64,000 nucleotides of DNA, from assembly GCF_041428715.1 (NCBI RefSeq), contig NZ_CP155572.1; one strand, 5' to 3'. The translations under genes were made by a program, and so were the position numbers. Numbering within the stretch: position 1 is the first letter of the stretch; every line of letters begins with the position of its first letter. The DNA comes from Sporomusa malonica. GTDB taxonomy: Bacteria > Bacillota > Negativicutes > Sporomusales > Sporomusaceae. Below are positions 44,047 to 53,348 of the stretch, one piece after another. The notes beneath the pieces are model-generated. The model worked only from the letters and a program-made list of their open reading frames with translations. It was not told where the DNA came from and did no database searches.

Positions 44047-44471
44047 TCATATTAATATTCACTAATATGGATCTGTCCCTTTTCCCTCTATAAAATATTT
44101 ACTAAAACATGGCAGGAATTTCAAAAACAATGTAGAAAAAATGTAAAATCAAATAAAAACAAACAAAAACGAACAAAAATACAATCAAAATCGATATAAG
44201 TACGTAGTTGTGATGTTTATGTTGTTTATAGTGCAAAATTTTGCTTTGCATATGGCTTGTTTCAAGATTTGGTTTAATAGTCGTGAATGATAAACTAACA
44301 AAAACAAATATAAATATAAATACTTCCGTAAAACTTAACAGATTCCAGTTCGTTTTAACCGACTATGTTTGGGGAGATTTAATTCTCGAGTTCAAAGATA
44401 CACCGATTGCGTGTTAAGTGATATACCATAAATTTTTGCACTCATGGAGGAGACTTGTTGCGCTATTTTGT
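44047..44471. other. AT-rich leader region before the MarR gene
   Basis: No gene seen. A poly-purine stretch (AAAACAAACAAAAACGAACA, near 44155-44180) is present. The promoter of the MarR operon must lie toward the right end, next to the operator. Confidence 0.4.
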
Positions 44472-44484
44472 TTAGTTTAACTAA
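44472..44484. promoter_or_regulatory. MarR operator 1
   Basis: TTAGTTTAACTAA, a 6-1-6 palindrome 23 bp before the MarR start; repeated as TTAGTTCAACTAA at 45032. Confidence 0.75.
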
Positions 44485-44507
44485 CTATATTTTTCTGAGG
44501 TGATTCC

Positions 44508-44960
44508 TTGTCGCTATATGACAAAACTGAGCGTCTGTACACGTTGATTCATAAAATTAACCGCAAACTGCGGAATCCGAAGTTCGACTCGGCAGATCAG
44601 AATGGATTACCACCTATTACAAAGGTTCAGTGGTGGATATTGAAGACCGTGTGGGAACGGAAGCAATGTACCGCCGGATATCTTGCGAAAATGATAGGTG
44701 TTCGTCCCAGCACTATGTCGCAAATGCTCGATCGCTTGGAGAATGCCGGTTTCATTGCCCGATTTACAGATGCTGCCGATGCCAGAGTGAGGATAATATG
44801 CTTAACCGATAAAGGGCAGAACATATTTCATCATTCAGAATCCAAGTTTGTCGAGAAATTGGCTGGCCCACTCGGGCATTTGACCCCGGAGGAACAGCAG
44901 TTCCTAATACTGTTAATGGAAAAGCTGGCCAAGCACTTTCCGCAGCAAAACAATGACTGA
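44508..44960 (+). CDS. MarR-family transcriptional regulator
   Basis: 150 residues with the MarR winged helix: GLPPITKVQWWILKTVWERK, VRPSTMSQMLDRLENAGFIA, and wing DAADARVRIICLTDKGQNIF. The start is TTG 44508, with GAGGTGA just upstream; no ATG is better placed. Palindromes TTAGTTNAACTAA occur both in its own leader and before the next gene, so it probably represses itself and the Fe-S/TonB/ECF cluster. Confidence 0.9.
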   Translation: MSLYDKTERLYTLIHKINRKLRNPKFDSADQNGLPPITKVQWWILKTVWERKQCTAGYLAKMIGVRPSTMSQMLDRLENAGFIARFTDAADARVRIICLTDKGQNIFHHSESKFVEKLAGPLGHLTPEEQQFLILLMEKLAKHFPQQNND

Positions 44961-45031
44961 CGACACTCCGAGCGGCAGAGAACTCCCGTATTTTCAAGTT
45001 AAAGCCGGGAAAGATTGTAACACTATTTTAT

Positions 45032-45044
45032 TTAGTTCAACTAA
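45032..45044. promoter_or_regulatory. MarR operator 2
   Basis: TTAGTTCAACTAA in the gap before the Fe-S oxidoreductase gene, same palindrome as 44472-44484. Confidence 0.75.
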
Positions 45045-45067
45045 CTATTATGAGGAGGTGGCAAATC

Positions 45068-47137
45068 TTGTGGTTAATAACTGAAACTGGTACCAGGGAA
45101 CTTAACGTATTTATCTTTTCCCTAATGGCCTTAACCTCGGTGGGCTATTTGTTCTATGGAATTTTTCGCCGTTACCGTTTTACGCAATTAGGCAGAAGCG
45201 AAAACCGTCACGACCGTCCTGTTGAACGGTGGAAATACTTTTTTACTACCGTAGTTGCGCAAAGGAAGGTCCGGGAATACCCCGTGTTTGGTTTGTTTCA
45301 CCTGTTTATCGTGTTCGGCTTTCTGATTTTGCTGGTTGGTATGCCGAATATGGTCAAAGAAGGGCTGGTTAATAGCAATATTCACTATTTAGGGGATAAT
45401 TATGGTTTTCTGTTTGTAAAAGATATTTGTAATGCTTTGATCATCATTGGCGTGTTAGGGGCGGCAGCTCGTAGAATGTTCGGGAAGCCGGAATGGCTGA
45501 AAAACAGTGTCGCCGGCTTTGCCAAACTTGGCTTGATTTTAACCATCGTATTGACTGAGGTTGGCTTTCACGGTGTCCGGTTTGCCTTAGGGCAAGACCT
45601 GAATTTGCTTACGGCTGCTCCGCTGGCTTTTGCTAGTTCGCATTTTTTTGTAGATGTTAATGAAATTGCGTTACATAAGGTTATGTCTTTTTTCTGGTGG
45701 ACTCATTTCCTGGCTGTTTTTTCATTATGTTTTATTATTCCCAATTCCTCGCATTTACACTTGGTTTTTGCCCCTTTTAATGCTTATTGGCATACCCTTG
45801 CTCCTAAGGGAGCGTTAAGTAAAATCCAACAGGACGGCAAGCAAAAAGCAGTGTTTGGGGCCAACCATATGGAGGATTTTACCTGGAAGCAACTGTTTGA
45901 TGCGTATTCCTGTGTTAAATGTGGACGGTGTAATGGCCAATGTCCGGGGCAATTAAGTGGTGAACCGCTTAAACCACGGGCCATAAACGGGCGTCTGCGT
46001 AAACATATCGAAACAAGAGCTCCCCAGTTAATAAAGGGAAAAACTTCTATAGCTGTGACAAAACAAGAAATAGGTACGAAAACCAAAACAGATAAAGCAA
46101 ATAAAACAGATAAAAAGGCCAAGGGAGATAAATTCAAAAATAATCTGGCCGGGGGATTGTTTGAACAGGAATTTATTTGGAGTTGCACAACCTGCGGGGC
46201 GTGCCTTGAGGCCTGCCCGGTATCCATTGAGCATATCCCCAAACTAATTGATATGCGTCGTTACCTGGTATTGAACGCAGGTAATATCAGTGAGGGCATA
46301 AAGCAAGTCTTTGCTGGGATCGCCGGGGCGGGCAATCCCTGGGGTTATAGCCACAAAGACGGTCTTCACTGGGCTGAGGAGTTGTCTGTACCTACTATTC
46401 AGGAAAATCCACAAGCGGAATATCTCTATTATGCCGGTTGTGCAGCTACTTTTGATGCAACGGCACAAAAAACAGCAGCTGCTTTTGTGAAAGTTTTAAA
46501 GGCTGCAAAAGTAAACTTTGCCGTTCTTGGTAGTTCGGAGTGGTGTTGTGGGGATACTGCCCGGCGCATAGGCAATGAATTCCTCTTTGAAAAGACAGTA
46601 AATGATAATATTACTACTTGGAATAAGCTGAGGATAAAAAAAATCATCACTACTTGCCCACATTGTTTTAACACCTTGAGAAACGAGTATCCCCAATATT
46701 GCGGCGAGTTTGAAGTAATACACCACGCTGATTTTTTTGCAAGCTTACTCCGGGAGGGGAAGTTATTGGTTAACAAATCTTTTGCTCAGGCGGTTGTATT
46801 TCACGATCCTTGTTATTTAGGGCGTTATAATGATTTATTCAGTCCGCCGCGGGAGGTTATCCAAGCTATTCCTGAGGCTCAGCTAACGGAAATGCCCCGT
46901 ACGCAGCAGCGCGCTTTTTGCTGCGGGGCTGGGGGTGGCCGGATTTGGACAATGCCTGCAGCCAATAATCTGATCACCGGTAATCGTGTCAAAGAAGCTG
47001 TCGCAACCGGGGCCGAAGTAATCGGTACTGCCTGTCCGTTTTGTAAAATAATTTTCTCTGAAGCAGTTAAATTGGAAGGATCTCATAATAAGATTAAGGT
47101 TTTGGATATCGCTGAGATTCTAGCATCAAGTTTATAA
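45068..47137 (+). CDS. membrane-bound Fe-S oxidoreductase (HdrD/NarI-like fusion)
   Basis: 689 residues. The N-terminal 240 residues carry five or six membrane helices of NarI/cytochrome-b type (GLFHLFIVFGFLILLVGMPN). Two [4Fe-4S] ferredoxin motifs follow (CVKCGRCNGQCPG and CTTCGACLEACPV), separated by a lysine-rich linker. Two CCG domains close it (YYAGCAATFD...EWCCGDTARRIG and CCGAGGGRIW). Such proteins pass electrons between quinone and a soluble partner. TTG 45068 is chosen because GGAGGTG lies 7 nt upstream; the ATG at 45050 overlaps that RBS. First gene behind MarR operator 2. Confidence 0.87.
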   Translation: MWLITETGTRELNVFIFSLMALTSVGYLFYGIFRRYRFTQLGRSENRHDRPVERWKYFFTTVVAQRKVREYPVFGLFHLFIVFGFLILLVGMPNMVKEGLVNSNIHYLGDNYGFLFVKDICNALIIIGVLGAAARRMFGKPEWLKNSVAGFAKLGLILTIVLTEVGFHGVRFALGQDLNLLTAAPLAFASSHFFVDVNEIALHKVMSFFWWTHFLAVFSLCFIIPNSSHLHLVFAPFNAYWHTLAPKGALSKIQQDGKQKAVFGANHMEDFTWKQLFDAYSCVKCGRCNGQCPGQLSGEPLKPRAINGRLRKHIETRAPQLIKGKTSIAVTKQEIGTKTKTDKANKTDKKAKGDKFKNNLAGGLFEQEFIWSCTTCGACLEACPVSIEHIPKLIDMRRYLVLNAGNISEGIKQVFAGIAGAGNPWGYSHKDGLHWAEELSVPTIQENPQAEYLYYAGCAATFDATAQKTAAAFVKVLKAAKVNFAVLGSSEWCCGDTARRIGNEFLFEKTVNDNITTWNKLRIKKIITTCPHCFNTLRNEYPQYCGEFEVIHHADFFASLLREGKLLVNKSFAQAVVFHDPCYLGRYNDLFSPPREVIQAIPEAQLTEMPRTQQRAFCCGAGGGRIWTMPAANNLITGNRVKEAVATGAEVIGTACPFCKIIFSEAVKLEGSHNKIKVLDIAEILASSL

Positions 47138-47195
47138 ATCTAGAATTAATTAAGTCACTAAAAATACATGGGCTGATAATGGCGGAGGGAAAGTA

Positions 47196-49193
47196 ATGAG
47201 AAAAAATAAGAAAATAGCAGCTTTAGCAGGGTGCATATTGGTAGGTTCTAGTTTTGTATCCATGGCAGCTGCAGAAGAAGCCAAGAGCAGTGAGGAGGTA
47301 ACGCTTGAAGAAGTCGTAGTTACTAGTTCTAAGCTCTATGCAACTAAAATTACTGTTATTACTGAGAATGAGATAAAAGCCAAAGGGGCTCAAAATGTAG
47401 CTGAAGCATTGAAAGACGTAACTGGATTAAATGTTGTTAGTAGTAGTTCAAAGGGTAAGAGTTATGCTCAATTTCGCGGTAGTGATGCGAATAGCACTAA
47501 GGTATTTGTTGATGGTGTGTTGCTTAGTACGGTTGGTGATGGCAGGACAGACTTACGAACCATAGCTACAGATAATATCGAAAAAATTGAGGTGATAAAA
47601 GGCCCAGTCCCTGTTATATATGGTAGCAATGCTACTGGTGGGGTAATATATATAACCACAAAAAATGGAAGTAATTCATCTAATTCTATATCTATAGCAA
47701 GAGGAAGCAATAATACTGAAAAATATATGGCGTCATTTGGGGGAGATGCTGGAAATGTAAAATATTATTTTGGAGTAAAAAAAGAAAGTACTGACGGTTA
47801 TACAGATCACTCTAACGAAAGTGCAGTATACTATAACGGTAAACTTAATTGGAGCCTTAATCCCAAAGCCTCGTTGACTGTATTTGGCTCGTACTCAGAG
47901 ACTAAAGAGCAAATACCTAATCGTTATGATTCTGCAGGTAATTTAATTATCAATTCTGGCCGGGGTGGTTGTATATCTCAACAAAATAAGTACTTTTCGG
48001 GTACTTATAATTGGGAATATGATCCTATTAAACAATCATATATTGGCGTGGTATATGACCAAAAACTAAACGATAGTAGTGATCTTAGTTTGAAAACTTA
48101 TCGATCTACCCAAAAAAGTTTATTATTTACTTCTGGGTATCAGAAATTAGATTGGGATGGAACGGTAGAGGGCTATGAATTGCAACATACTATAAGAACA
48201 AGTCGGATAAATACTGCTACCTGGGGCTATTCTTATGAAAAAGGAAATTTTACAGAATTAACGAGTAATATTGATGGAACGTATAATCGTGCAGATTATA
48301 CTTACACTGGCAAAAGTTATTATATTCAAGACGTTATTAAGTTTAACAACAGACTAAATGCAAATTTTGGCTATAGACATAACGAAAATGAGGATCACAT
48401 AAAGTCACTCGCTTTGTGGCCAACCTATGGTTCTATAAGCGGTACTTATACTTCAGATAACCCTGTTTTTAGCCTTAATTATAAGATAAGCGGAAATACT
48501 GAATTACATGGTTCAATAGGGAAAAGCTACAGGTATCCTAATGCAATGGAGCGATCTGCCCCTGGCGGTATATATAACGGTGTAACGTGCAATTATCTTT
48601 TGCCGGAAAAAGCTATTAATAGAGAGATTGGACTATCTCATGTAATGAAATCCGGGCTTGATGTTGAGGTTACATACTTCCATAAAAACGTAACAGACAT
48701 GATTAAAAGTACAGGACAAGGTGGGGGAAGAAACCAGTATTTTAACATACCCAAAGTAGAAATGCATGGTTTTGAAGCAGAAATCAACCGAAAATTGAGT
48801 GACTGTACTAAAGCATTTGTAAATTATTCATATACAAATGCTTATGATACTCTAAAGAAGAGGCAAGTAAGTGACATTCCGTATAGAAATTTCTCATATG
48901 GTTTGAATTATTTGAAAAACGGATTAAATGCGAATTTAGCAGTTAGCTACATTGGCGGAAGGACAAGTTTGTTCAGTAATGGTAATGGTAATGGTAACAG
49001 CGATGGACAAAATGCCATTACGCCAGTGTCTTTGGCAGGTTATCATGTTGTCGACTTAAAAGTGAGTAAAGTTATAGATAAACGTGAGTACTATGTTAAA
49101 GTACAAAACCTGCTTGATAAGCAGTATTACTTGGGTGCATATCTTATCGCTCCTGGCAGGTATGTAGAGATAGGAACAACTATGAAATTTTAA
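47196..49193 (+). CDS. TonB-dependent outer-membrane receptor
   Basis: 665 residues: signal peptide (1-27), TonB-box-like EEVTLEEVVVTSSK, plug domain (NVAEALKDVTGLNVVSSSSK, IEKIEVIKGPVPVIYGSNAT GGVIYITTK) and a 22-strand-type beta-barrel ending in VKVQNLLDKQYYL and terminal Phe (TTMKF). It imports a scarce complex (metal chelate, corrinoid or similar) across the outer membrane. It lies between an Fe-S oxidoreductase and an ECF S-component, so the cargo probably continues through the ECF transporter. Confidence 0.95.
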   Translation: MRKNKKIAALAGCILVGSSFVSMAAAEEAKSSEEVTLEEVVVTSSKLYATKITVITENEIKAKGAQNVAEALKDVTGLNVVSSSSKGKSYAQFRGSDANSTKVFVDGVLLSTVGDGRTDLRTIATDNIEKIEVIKGPVPVIYGSNATGGVIYITTKNGSNSSNSISIARGSNNTEKYMASFGGDAGNVKYYFGVKKESTDGYTDHSNESAVYYNGKLNWSLNPKASLTVFGSYSETKEQIPNRYDSAGNLIINSGRGGCISQQNKYFSGTYNWEYDPIKQSYIGVVYDQKLNDSSDLSLKTYRSTQKSLLFTSGYQKLDWDGTVEGYELQHTIRTSRINTATWGYSYEKGNFTELTSNIDGTYNRADYTYTGKSYYIQDVIKFNNRLNANFGYRHNENEDHIKSLALWPTYGSISGTYTSDNPVFSLNYKISGNTELHGSIGKSYRYPNAMERSAPGGIYNGVTCNYLLPEKAINREIGLSHVMKSGLDVEVTYFHKNVTDMIKSTGQGGGRNQYFNIPKVEMHGFEAEINRKLSDCTKAFVNYSYTNAYDTLKKRQVSDIPYRNFSYGLNYLKNGLNANLAVSYIGGRTSLFSNGNGNGNSDGQNAITPVSLAGYHVVDLKVSKVIDKREYYVKVQNLLDKQYYLGAYLIAPGRYVEIGTTMKF

Positions 49194-49285
49194 TCAATAG
49201 ATGAATGGTTTTGAAGTTGGAAAAATATGATGTGCCCAAAAGCATCTCTAGTGATATTGGGGCAGGCTTTTAAAGGGAGAATTTA

Positions 49286-49864
49286 ATGATGTTGGAAAAA
49301 AACGAATCTGTAATTAGAGATTACTTTAGAATTTTCGGGATGACCCTTACGCAAGCCTTGGTGGTTACTATTTTTGGTGTAGTGGCGGCTATTGGGAATA
49401 TGGCACTAAAATTACCTTTGCATATTCCAGGGCATAGGGGACTGTTTATTATGTTAGCCTTAACTGCGTGCTGTATTATGATAAAGAAACCGGGAGCAGG
49501 AACACTTGCTGGTTTTATTGGCGGTTTTGTTACTGTGTTTGTAGCGCCAGGTGCCAAAGGAATTTTTGCTTTTTGGGATTTTCTATTACCGGGAGTAGTA
49601 ATGGATGTATTTGTAAGCGTAATTCCGATATCAGTAAGTAAATGGTATATGATAGGAATTGCAGCTGGGTTAGCCCACCTATCAAGGCTTTTGGCTAGTT
49701 ATATTTTTGGAGTCATCTTGAATTTACCAATGGCTTTTTTATCTCTGGGGCTAAGTGTTGTATTGGTGTCCCATTTACTTAGCGGGTTTGCTGGGGGTGT
49801 AATAGCGTATTTTGCCTGTGAGAGAGTGGCTTTTTTAAGACAAATTTCTCAAAAATGTAAATGA
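49286..49864 (+). CDS. ECF transporter substrate-binding (S) component
   Basis: 192 residues with six predicted membrane helices (LTQALVVTIFGVVAAIGNMA, LFIMLALTACCIMIKKPGAG, GFIGGFVTVFVAPGAKGIFA and on), small and very hydrophobic as S-components are. ECF importers take up vitamins, metals or cofactor precursors; the A and T parts are not in the window and are probably shared. ATG 49286 or 49289 follow AGGGAGAA. The TonB receptor just upstream suggests both import the same compound. Confidence 0.75.
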   Translation: MMLEKNESVIRDYFRIFGMTLTQALVVTIFGVVAAIGNMALKLPLHIPGHRGLFIMLALTACCIMIKKPGAGTLAGFIGGFVTVFVAPGAKGIFAFWDFLLPGVVMDVFVSVIPISVSKWYMIGIAAGLAHLSRLLASYIFGVILNLPMAFLSLGLSVVLVSHLLSGFAGGVIAYFACERVAFLRQISQKCK

Positions 49865-49976
49865 CCATACTAAAGGATCGGTGTGGTAATTAAACACTAG
49901 TGCATTTTTAAGAATGGAGGTGTAAGCTATGCAAATCCTTGTATGTATTGATGATACGGATAATATAGAAAGTAGA

Positions 49977-51639
49977 GACCAGCTAATTAATGTCAAGTCT
50001 TTTTCTGGATTTTTTGTTTAAAGAAAATTACGCATAGGGAAACAAACCTTTCCCAATACCGAACAATATTTGAGAAGGGAATAGGTAATGTTTTGGTTTT
50101 TCTTCTTCGTTAGGCCGCTTTTTGTAGGATTTTTTGATACATTTCAACTTGTTGCTCAGGGGTAATCAAACGGAATGACTGTTTACTCTTCAATACCGAG
50201 AATATGATACGTAATAGCTTGTTCATAACAGCGCCTAGAGCTTGTTTCTTGGTTTTCGTTTCAATTTTCCGTTGGTAATATTCGTAAATCACTGAGTTAA
50301 CCTGTGAGCCTTTCAATTCTTTTCGAATAGATGTCGTAGCAGCAATATAAAGGGCATGGCGTAGAAATGGCGATCCCCGTTTGGTTACCTTATTTTTAGT
50401 ACCTACAAAATTACCCGATTGCTTAACTGATGGATCAATACCGCTAAAAGCCACCAACTGCTTAGCGTTCATAAATCGGTCAATATCACCTATCTCGCCA
50501 AGGATAATGGGTGCCAATGCATTGCCTATACCGGGTATGCTTTTTAATAGCGCAACTTCCGGTAACTGTTCGGAAAGCACCTTAATTTGCTCATCAATCA
50601 TACTAATCTGTACATCTAACGACTGAACTATATTAGCATAGCACCGTACCGTGCATGCATAGGCCTCCAGCGATATGCCGGTAACTTGGGCATCGTCGGC
50701 ACAAGATAGTAAGGCGGCATATTTTTGTTGAGCGTATAGTTTACCCCTACGAGGTAAAGTTTCCAGCATATCAAGGATGGCCTTTTGATTGGCATTCTTT
50801 GTCCACTCACAAGGCAAAGGAAACTTGCTTAAGAGAGTCAAGGCGGTAAGTGATCCAGGATTGAGGACATCGGGAAATAGTGGAGCAATCTGCTCAATAC
50901 TAGACTGCAATTTATTGAGAGATTCGACTCTTTGTTGTACTACCTGACCTCTTGTTCTTGTCAAAACCTTCAAATTCGCAAGCTGTTCCTTTGGCATAGT
51001 TGTGGGATGAAAAGTGTGAATAAACAACAATCTTGCCAACTCAAGAGCATCAACCTGATCTGTCTTAACTTTCCTTACAACAGAATTTTTGATAGAATGA
51101 GAAATAAGGGGATTGATGTGGTAGACTTCAAACCCCTGTTTCAAGAAAAAGTGGACGATGCGTTGAGAGTAGTGACCCGTGGATTCTAAGGCGATGACCG
51201 GTTTACTACTAAATGCTTCTTCCACTTTTCTTATTTGCCCTAAAACGAATAATAGTCCTTGCTTAGTATTTAGGGCTTTAAATGGTTTTAAAAATGTTGT
51301 ACAGGTTGGCGAAACTGCTGCGTAATAACAAAAATTTTTGGCTACATCAATACCAATAACTGGACGATTAGTTATCATAACGGGCCTCCAAGAAATATAT
51401 TGAAGGATTATCCATTCCAATATCAAAGATTACAACCTTGCACGTGAAGCGGGAATAAGCTCCCAACCAGCTAAAACGTAAATTCTTTGGAAATGGATGA
51501 ATCGTCTAATGTCATGGGTATAGAAAAATTCTTCCCTGGGACAGGGACATTCATATCCTTCTTCCTAATTATACATAAAACTGATTGTTCGGAGTTTTTC
51601 TGCCCCAGAATGGATAACCCTTCTGTACTACATCTTACA
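49977..51639 (-). mobile_element. IS110-family insertion sequence, copy 2
   Basis: Same sequence as copy 1 in reverse orientation, about 1.66 kb. The plus-strand left edge is AGACCAGCTAATTAATGTCA and the right edge ACATCTTACA, followed by AGGGACGGGGGAACTGGC of the host gene. The GGGACGGGG beside the junction is the reverse complement of the REP core flanking copy 1. End positions are uncertain by one or two bases. Confidence 0.88.
50110..51378 (-). CDS. IS110-family transposase (DEDD recombinase), copy 2
   Basis: 422 residues, identical to the product at 19349-20617, with the same start and GGAGG ribosome binding site. All motifs are intact, so the element should be active. Antiparallel to the gene it interrupts. 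Confidence 0.95.
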   Translation of the reverse strand: MITNRPVIGIDVAKNFCYYAAVSPTCTTFLKPFKALNTKQGLLFVLGQIRKVEEAFSSKPVIALESTGHYSQRIVHFFLKQGFEVYHINPLISHSIKNSVVRKVKTDQVDALELARLLFIHTFHPTTMPKEQLANLKVLTRTRGQVVQQRVESLNKLQSSIEQIAPLFPDVLNPGSLTALTLLSKFPLPCEWTKNANQKAILDMLETLPRRGKLYAQQKYAALLSCADDAQVTGISLEAYACTVRCYANIVQSLDVQISMIDEQIKVLSEQLPEVALLKSIPGIGNALAPIILGEIGDIDRFMNAKQLVAFSGIDPSVKQSGNFVGTKNKVTKRGSPFLRHALYIAATTSIRKELKGSQVNSVIYEYYQRKIETKTKKQALGAVMNKLLRIIFSVLKSKQSFRLITPEQQVEMYQKILQKAA

Positions 51640-52349
51640 AGGGACGGGGGAACTGGCCGAAATGATTGCCTATGCCATTGAAAAACATGACTGGGGTAAA
51701 TGTTCTTGGATTACACGCCACCAGTTGCTGCTTGATCCGGCTGTTCCGTATACCTCGCATAATAGTTCAATGTGTTTTAAAGCTGATATCAAAATTGAAT
51801 ATTTACAGCAGATTATTGACTATGCATCTGATTTTCTAGAGCAGGAAAGTCAAGTGGAAGCGGATCCTGGTTTATGTGTGGTTGTTAGTGATGAGTTTCT
51901 TGATAATCAGAGTTTGATCGATTTTGGATACCGAGTAAAGCGGGAAGTAGTCACAAAAGACGATGCATATAGCTTGGCTAGGCAGTTGAAGGTTCATCTT
52001 TCTGAGCATGGCGGTAGTGGACAGGGAATCATCGGGGCTTTAGCCGGAGCCGGTTTGCGTTTAAGTGACAATGATGGCTGGATAAAGGGAAAAGTCAAAA
52101 TTAATGCACTTAATAACATCATAAATGTTCGGGAGCTTTGTTCTCATCCCGCTGTTGACAAGGTGAAAAACCTGCATGGAGGATATTTAGGAGATTCTGA
52201 ATTAATCTTATTGGGAAATATGGTTAAGTCGATTCTGATGGAGGGGAAGGCAGTAGTTTTAGTTCATAAGTTAGATGATGTTGATAGTCCAAGTTTATGG
52301 GCAACCTGTTCTAAAAAACAACTTGGTACCTACGAGGAGATGAGAACTC

Positions 52350-52577
52350 TTGTGGCGGATCAATGAAAAAGGGGAAAAAGAGTTTAGTGCTGGTAAGAAG
52401 GAGTGGACCGGGGCCGCTGCTGCGGCTGAAAGCTGTCTAGCCTTTCATTCTGACGTTGAAGAAGAAGCGGTAGCAGATGAAATAATTTCCTGCTATAACT
52501 GCCGTTTTCGGCGTTGGACTAGATCTTCTTTTATCTGTTGTAATTCTACAACATCTAGTCCAACATCGAAAACGTAA
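52350..52577 (+). CDS. small cysteine-containing protein, C-terminus altered by a palindrome
   Basis: TTG 52350 follows GAGGAG by 10 nt and overlaps the end of the DDTD gene, so it was probably the next gene of that operon. Residues 1-55 (INEKGEKEFSAGKKEWTGAA, ISCYNCRFRRWTRSS) show a CxxC pair and an acidic helix. The last 24 codons run straight through a 72-bp palindrome (52503-52574), so the original C-terminus was probably replaced. Family not recognised. Confidence 0.5.
   Translation: MWRINEKGEKEFSAGKKEWTGAAAAAESCLAFHSDVEEEAVADEIISCYNCRFRRWTRSSFICCNSTTSSPTSKT
52503..52574. repeat. 72-bp nearly perfect palindrome
   Basis: CGTTTTCGGCGTTGGACTAG AT and ATCTAGTCCAACATCGAAAACG pair over 22 bp with two mismatches; the inner part GTTGTA-ATTC-TACAAC forms a second stem. 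It may be a terminator-like hairpin or a small non-autonomous element. Confidence 0.85.
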
Positions 52578-52581
52578 CGAG

Positions 52582-52716
52582 CGTTGCTATGTCCGATGGA
52601 GATACAGCTGCAGACGTCAGGCCTAAACCATCGGCAACGAGCTTACCAGTGCCAACCCGATCTCCATAACAGCCCTTTAGAAAGGCCTCCGTGTTCTTCG
52701 GTTTTGGTTCTAATGG
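52582..52716 (+). ncRNA. candidate structured leader RNA (Moco-riboswitch-like, uncertain)
   Basis: CGTTGC...CCGATGG pairs with CCATCGG-CAACG; GGCA pairs with TGCC around CGAGCTTACCAG; then CCTTTAGAAAGG and GCCTCCGTG follow. GGAGAT could pair with ATCTCC. The order of small hairpins and the 3' GCCTCCGTG recall the Moco RNA motif, but no molybdenum gene follows and the match is loose. No ORF fits the stretch. Confidence 0.3.
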
Positions 52717-52906
52717 TTGCAGTGTAAATGTATAATTGGTAAAATATAGATAGGTAGTGCGACTAGTTGCATATACTAGTTGATCACGAGCTGATCAGTA
52801 GACAAACTGAAGGCTGGGCATCGGTAAAGTCTGCGCCAGCCTTCGGTTAATATATTTAAGGTAATCTACAGTGAATGGGTATTTGTAGAGAAAGAAGAAT
52901 TTGACT

Positions 52907-53269
52907 ATGACACAACAGGAGTTATCCCCGATAGTTTGCAAAAACTGCGCGTCCCGACTTGCTAAGTGGTGCTATGAACGGCATTGGTGGTTCCGTCTGA
53001 TTCGGGAGCCACTACTGCTGGGTATGCGTAGCATGGCCTGGTGGCACGGGATCGATGCCCGAAAACATGTGGTGCGCAATCCCGAATGTCACGGGTGTAT
53101 CCGTTTCATGAGAGACGAACTGGAGGCAAAGTCGTCCACCTTTCGCTTTCTCAATGAGCATCTCGGTAAAAAAGTTAATAAGCTGCGAAATTCGATGCTC
53201 ACACAGCGGGAACTCGATGAGGCAAAGCGCTATGCACGGGAAGCTATGGAGAAAAAACGTGAGGAATAG
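52907..53269 (+). CDS. Cys/Trp-rich small protein of unknown function
   Basis: 120 residues from ATG 52907 (weak RBS AAGAAG; a TTG at 52901 is in frame). CKNCASRLAKWCYERHWWFR and RNPECHGCIRFMRDELE contain two CxxC pairs, a likely zinc or Fe-S site, joined by a hydrophobic Trp-rich segment. The C-terminal third is a charged helix. The family is not recognised. It sits between the candidate leader RNA and the FliG-like gene, all reading the same way. Confidence 0.65.
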   Translation: MTQQELSPIVCKNCASRLAKWCYERHWWFRLIREPLLLGMRSMAWWHGIDARKHVVRNPECHGCIRFMRDELEAKSSTFRFLNEHLGKKVNKLRNSMLTQRELDEAKRYAREAMEKKREE

Positions 53270-53348
53270 GTAGCTGAAATAGAATCGACAGTGAGGTTGC
53301 TGTGGATCTAGTATTTGGGCACAGGGAGATTGGAGGTAGTCCGTATTG

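Larger units (their letters stand above)
49929..52366 (+). pseudogene. DDTD-motif (TiaS-like) protein gene split by IS110
   Basis: The start (ATG 49929, GGAGG upstream) encodes MQILVCIDDTDNIESR; the frame resumes after the insertion at about 51641 with GTGELAEMIAYAIEKHDWGK and ends at 52366. Joining them gives an uninterrupted protein of about 258 residues beginning CIDDTDNIESRGTGELAE, the N-terminal signature shared with tRNA(Ile2)-agmatinylcytidine synthetase-like proteins. Its biochemical role in bacteria is unknown. It belongs to the TonB/ECF cluster. IS110 insertion after codon 16 should inactivate it unless a new start forms. Confidence 0.75.

Noticed and set aside
45050..45067. ATG 45050 as start of the Fe-S oxidoreductase
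   Set aside because: It would place the strong GGAGGTG ribosome binding site inside the gene; TTG 45068 is spaced correctly.
50381..51189. ORFs on the opposite strand of the IS110 transposase
   Set aside because: They mirror the transposase codons, occur identically in both copies and have no ribosome binding site.
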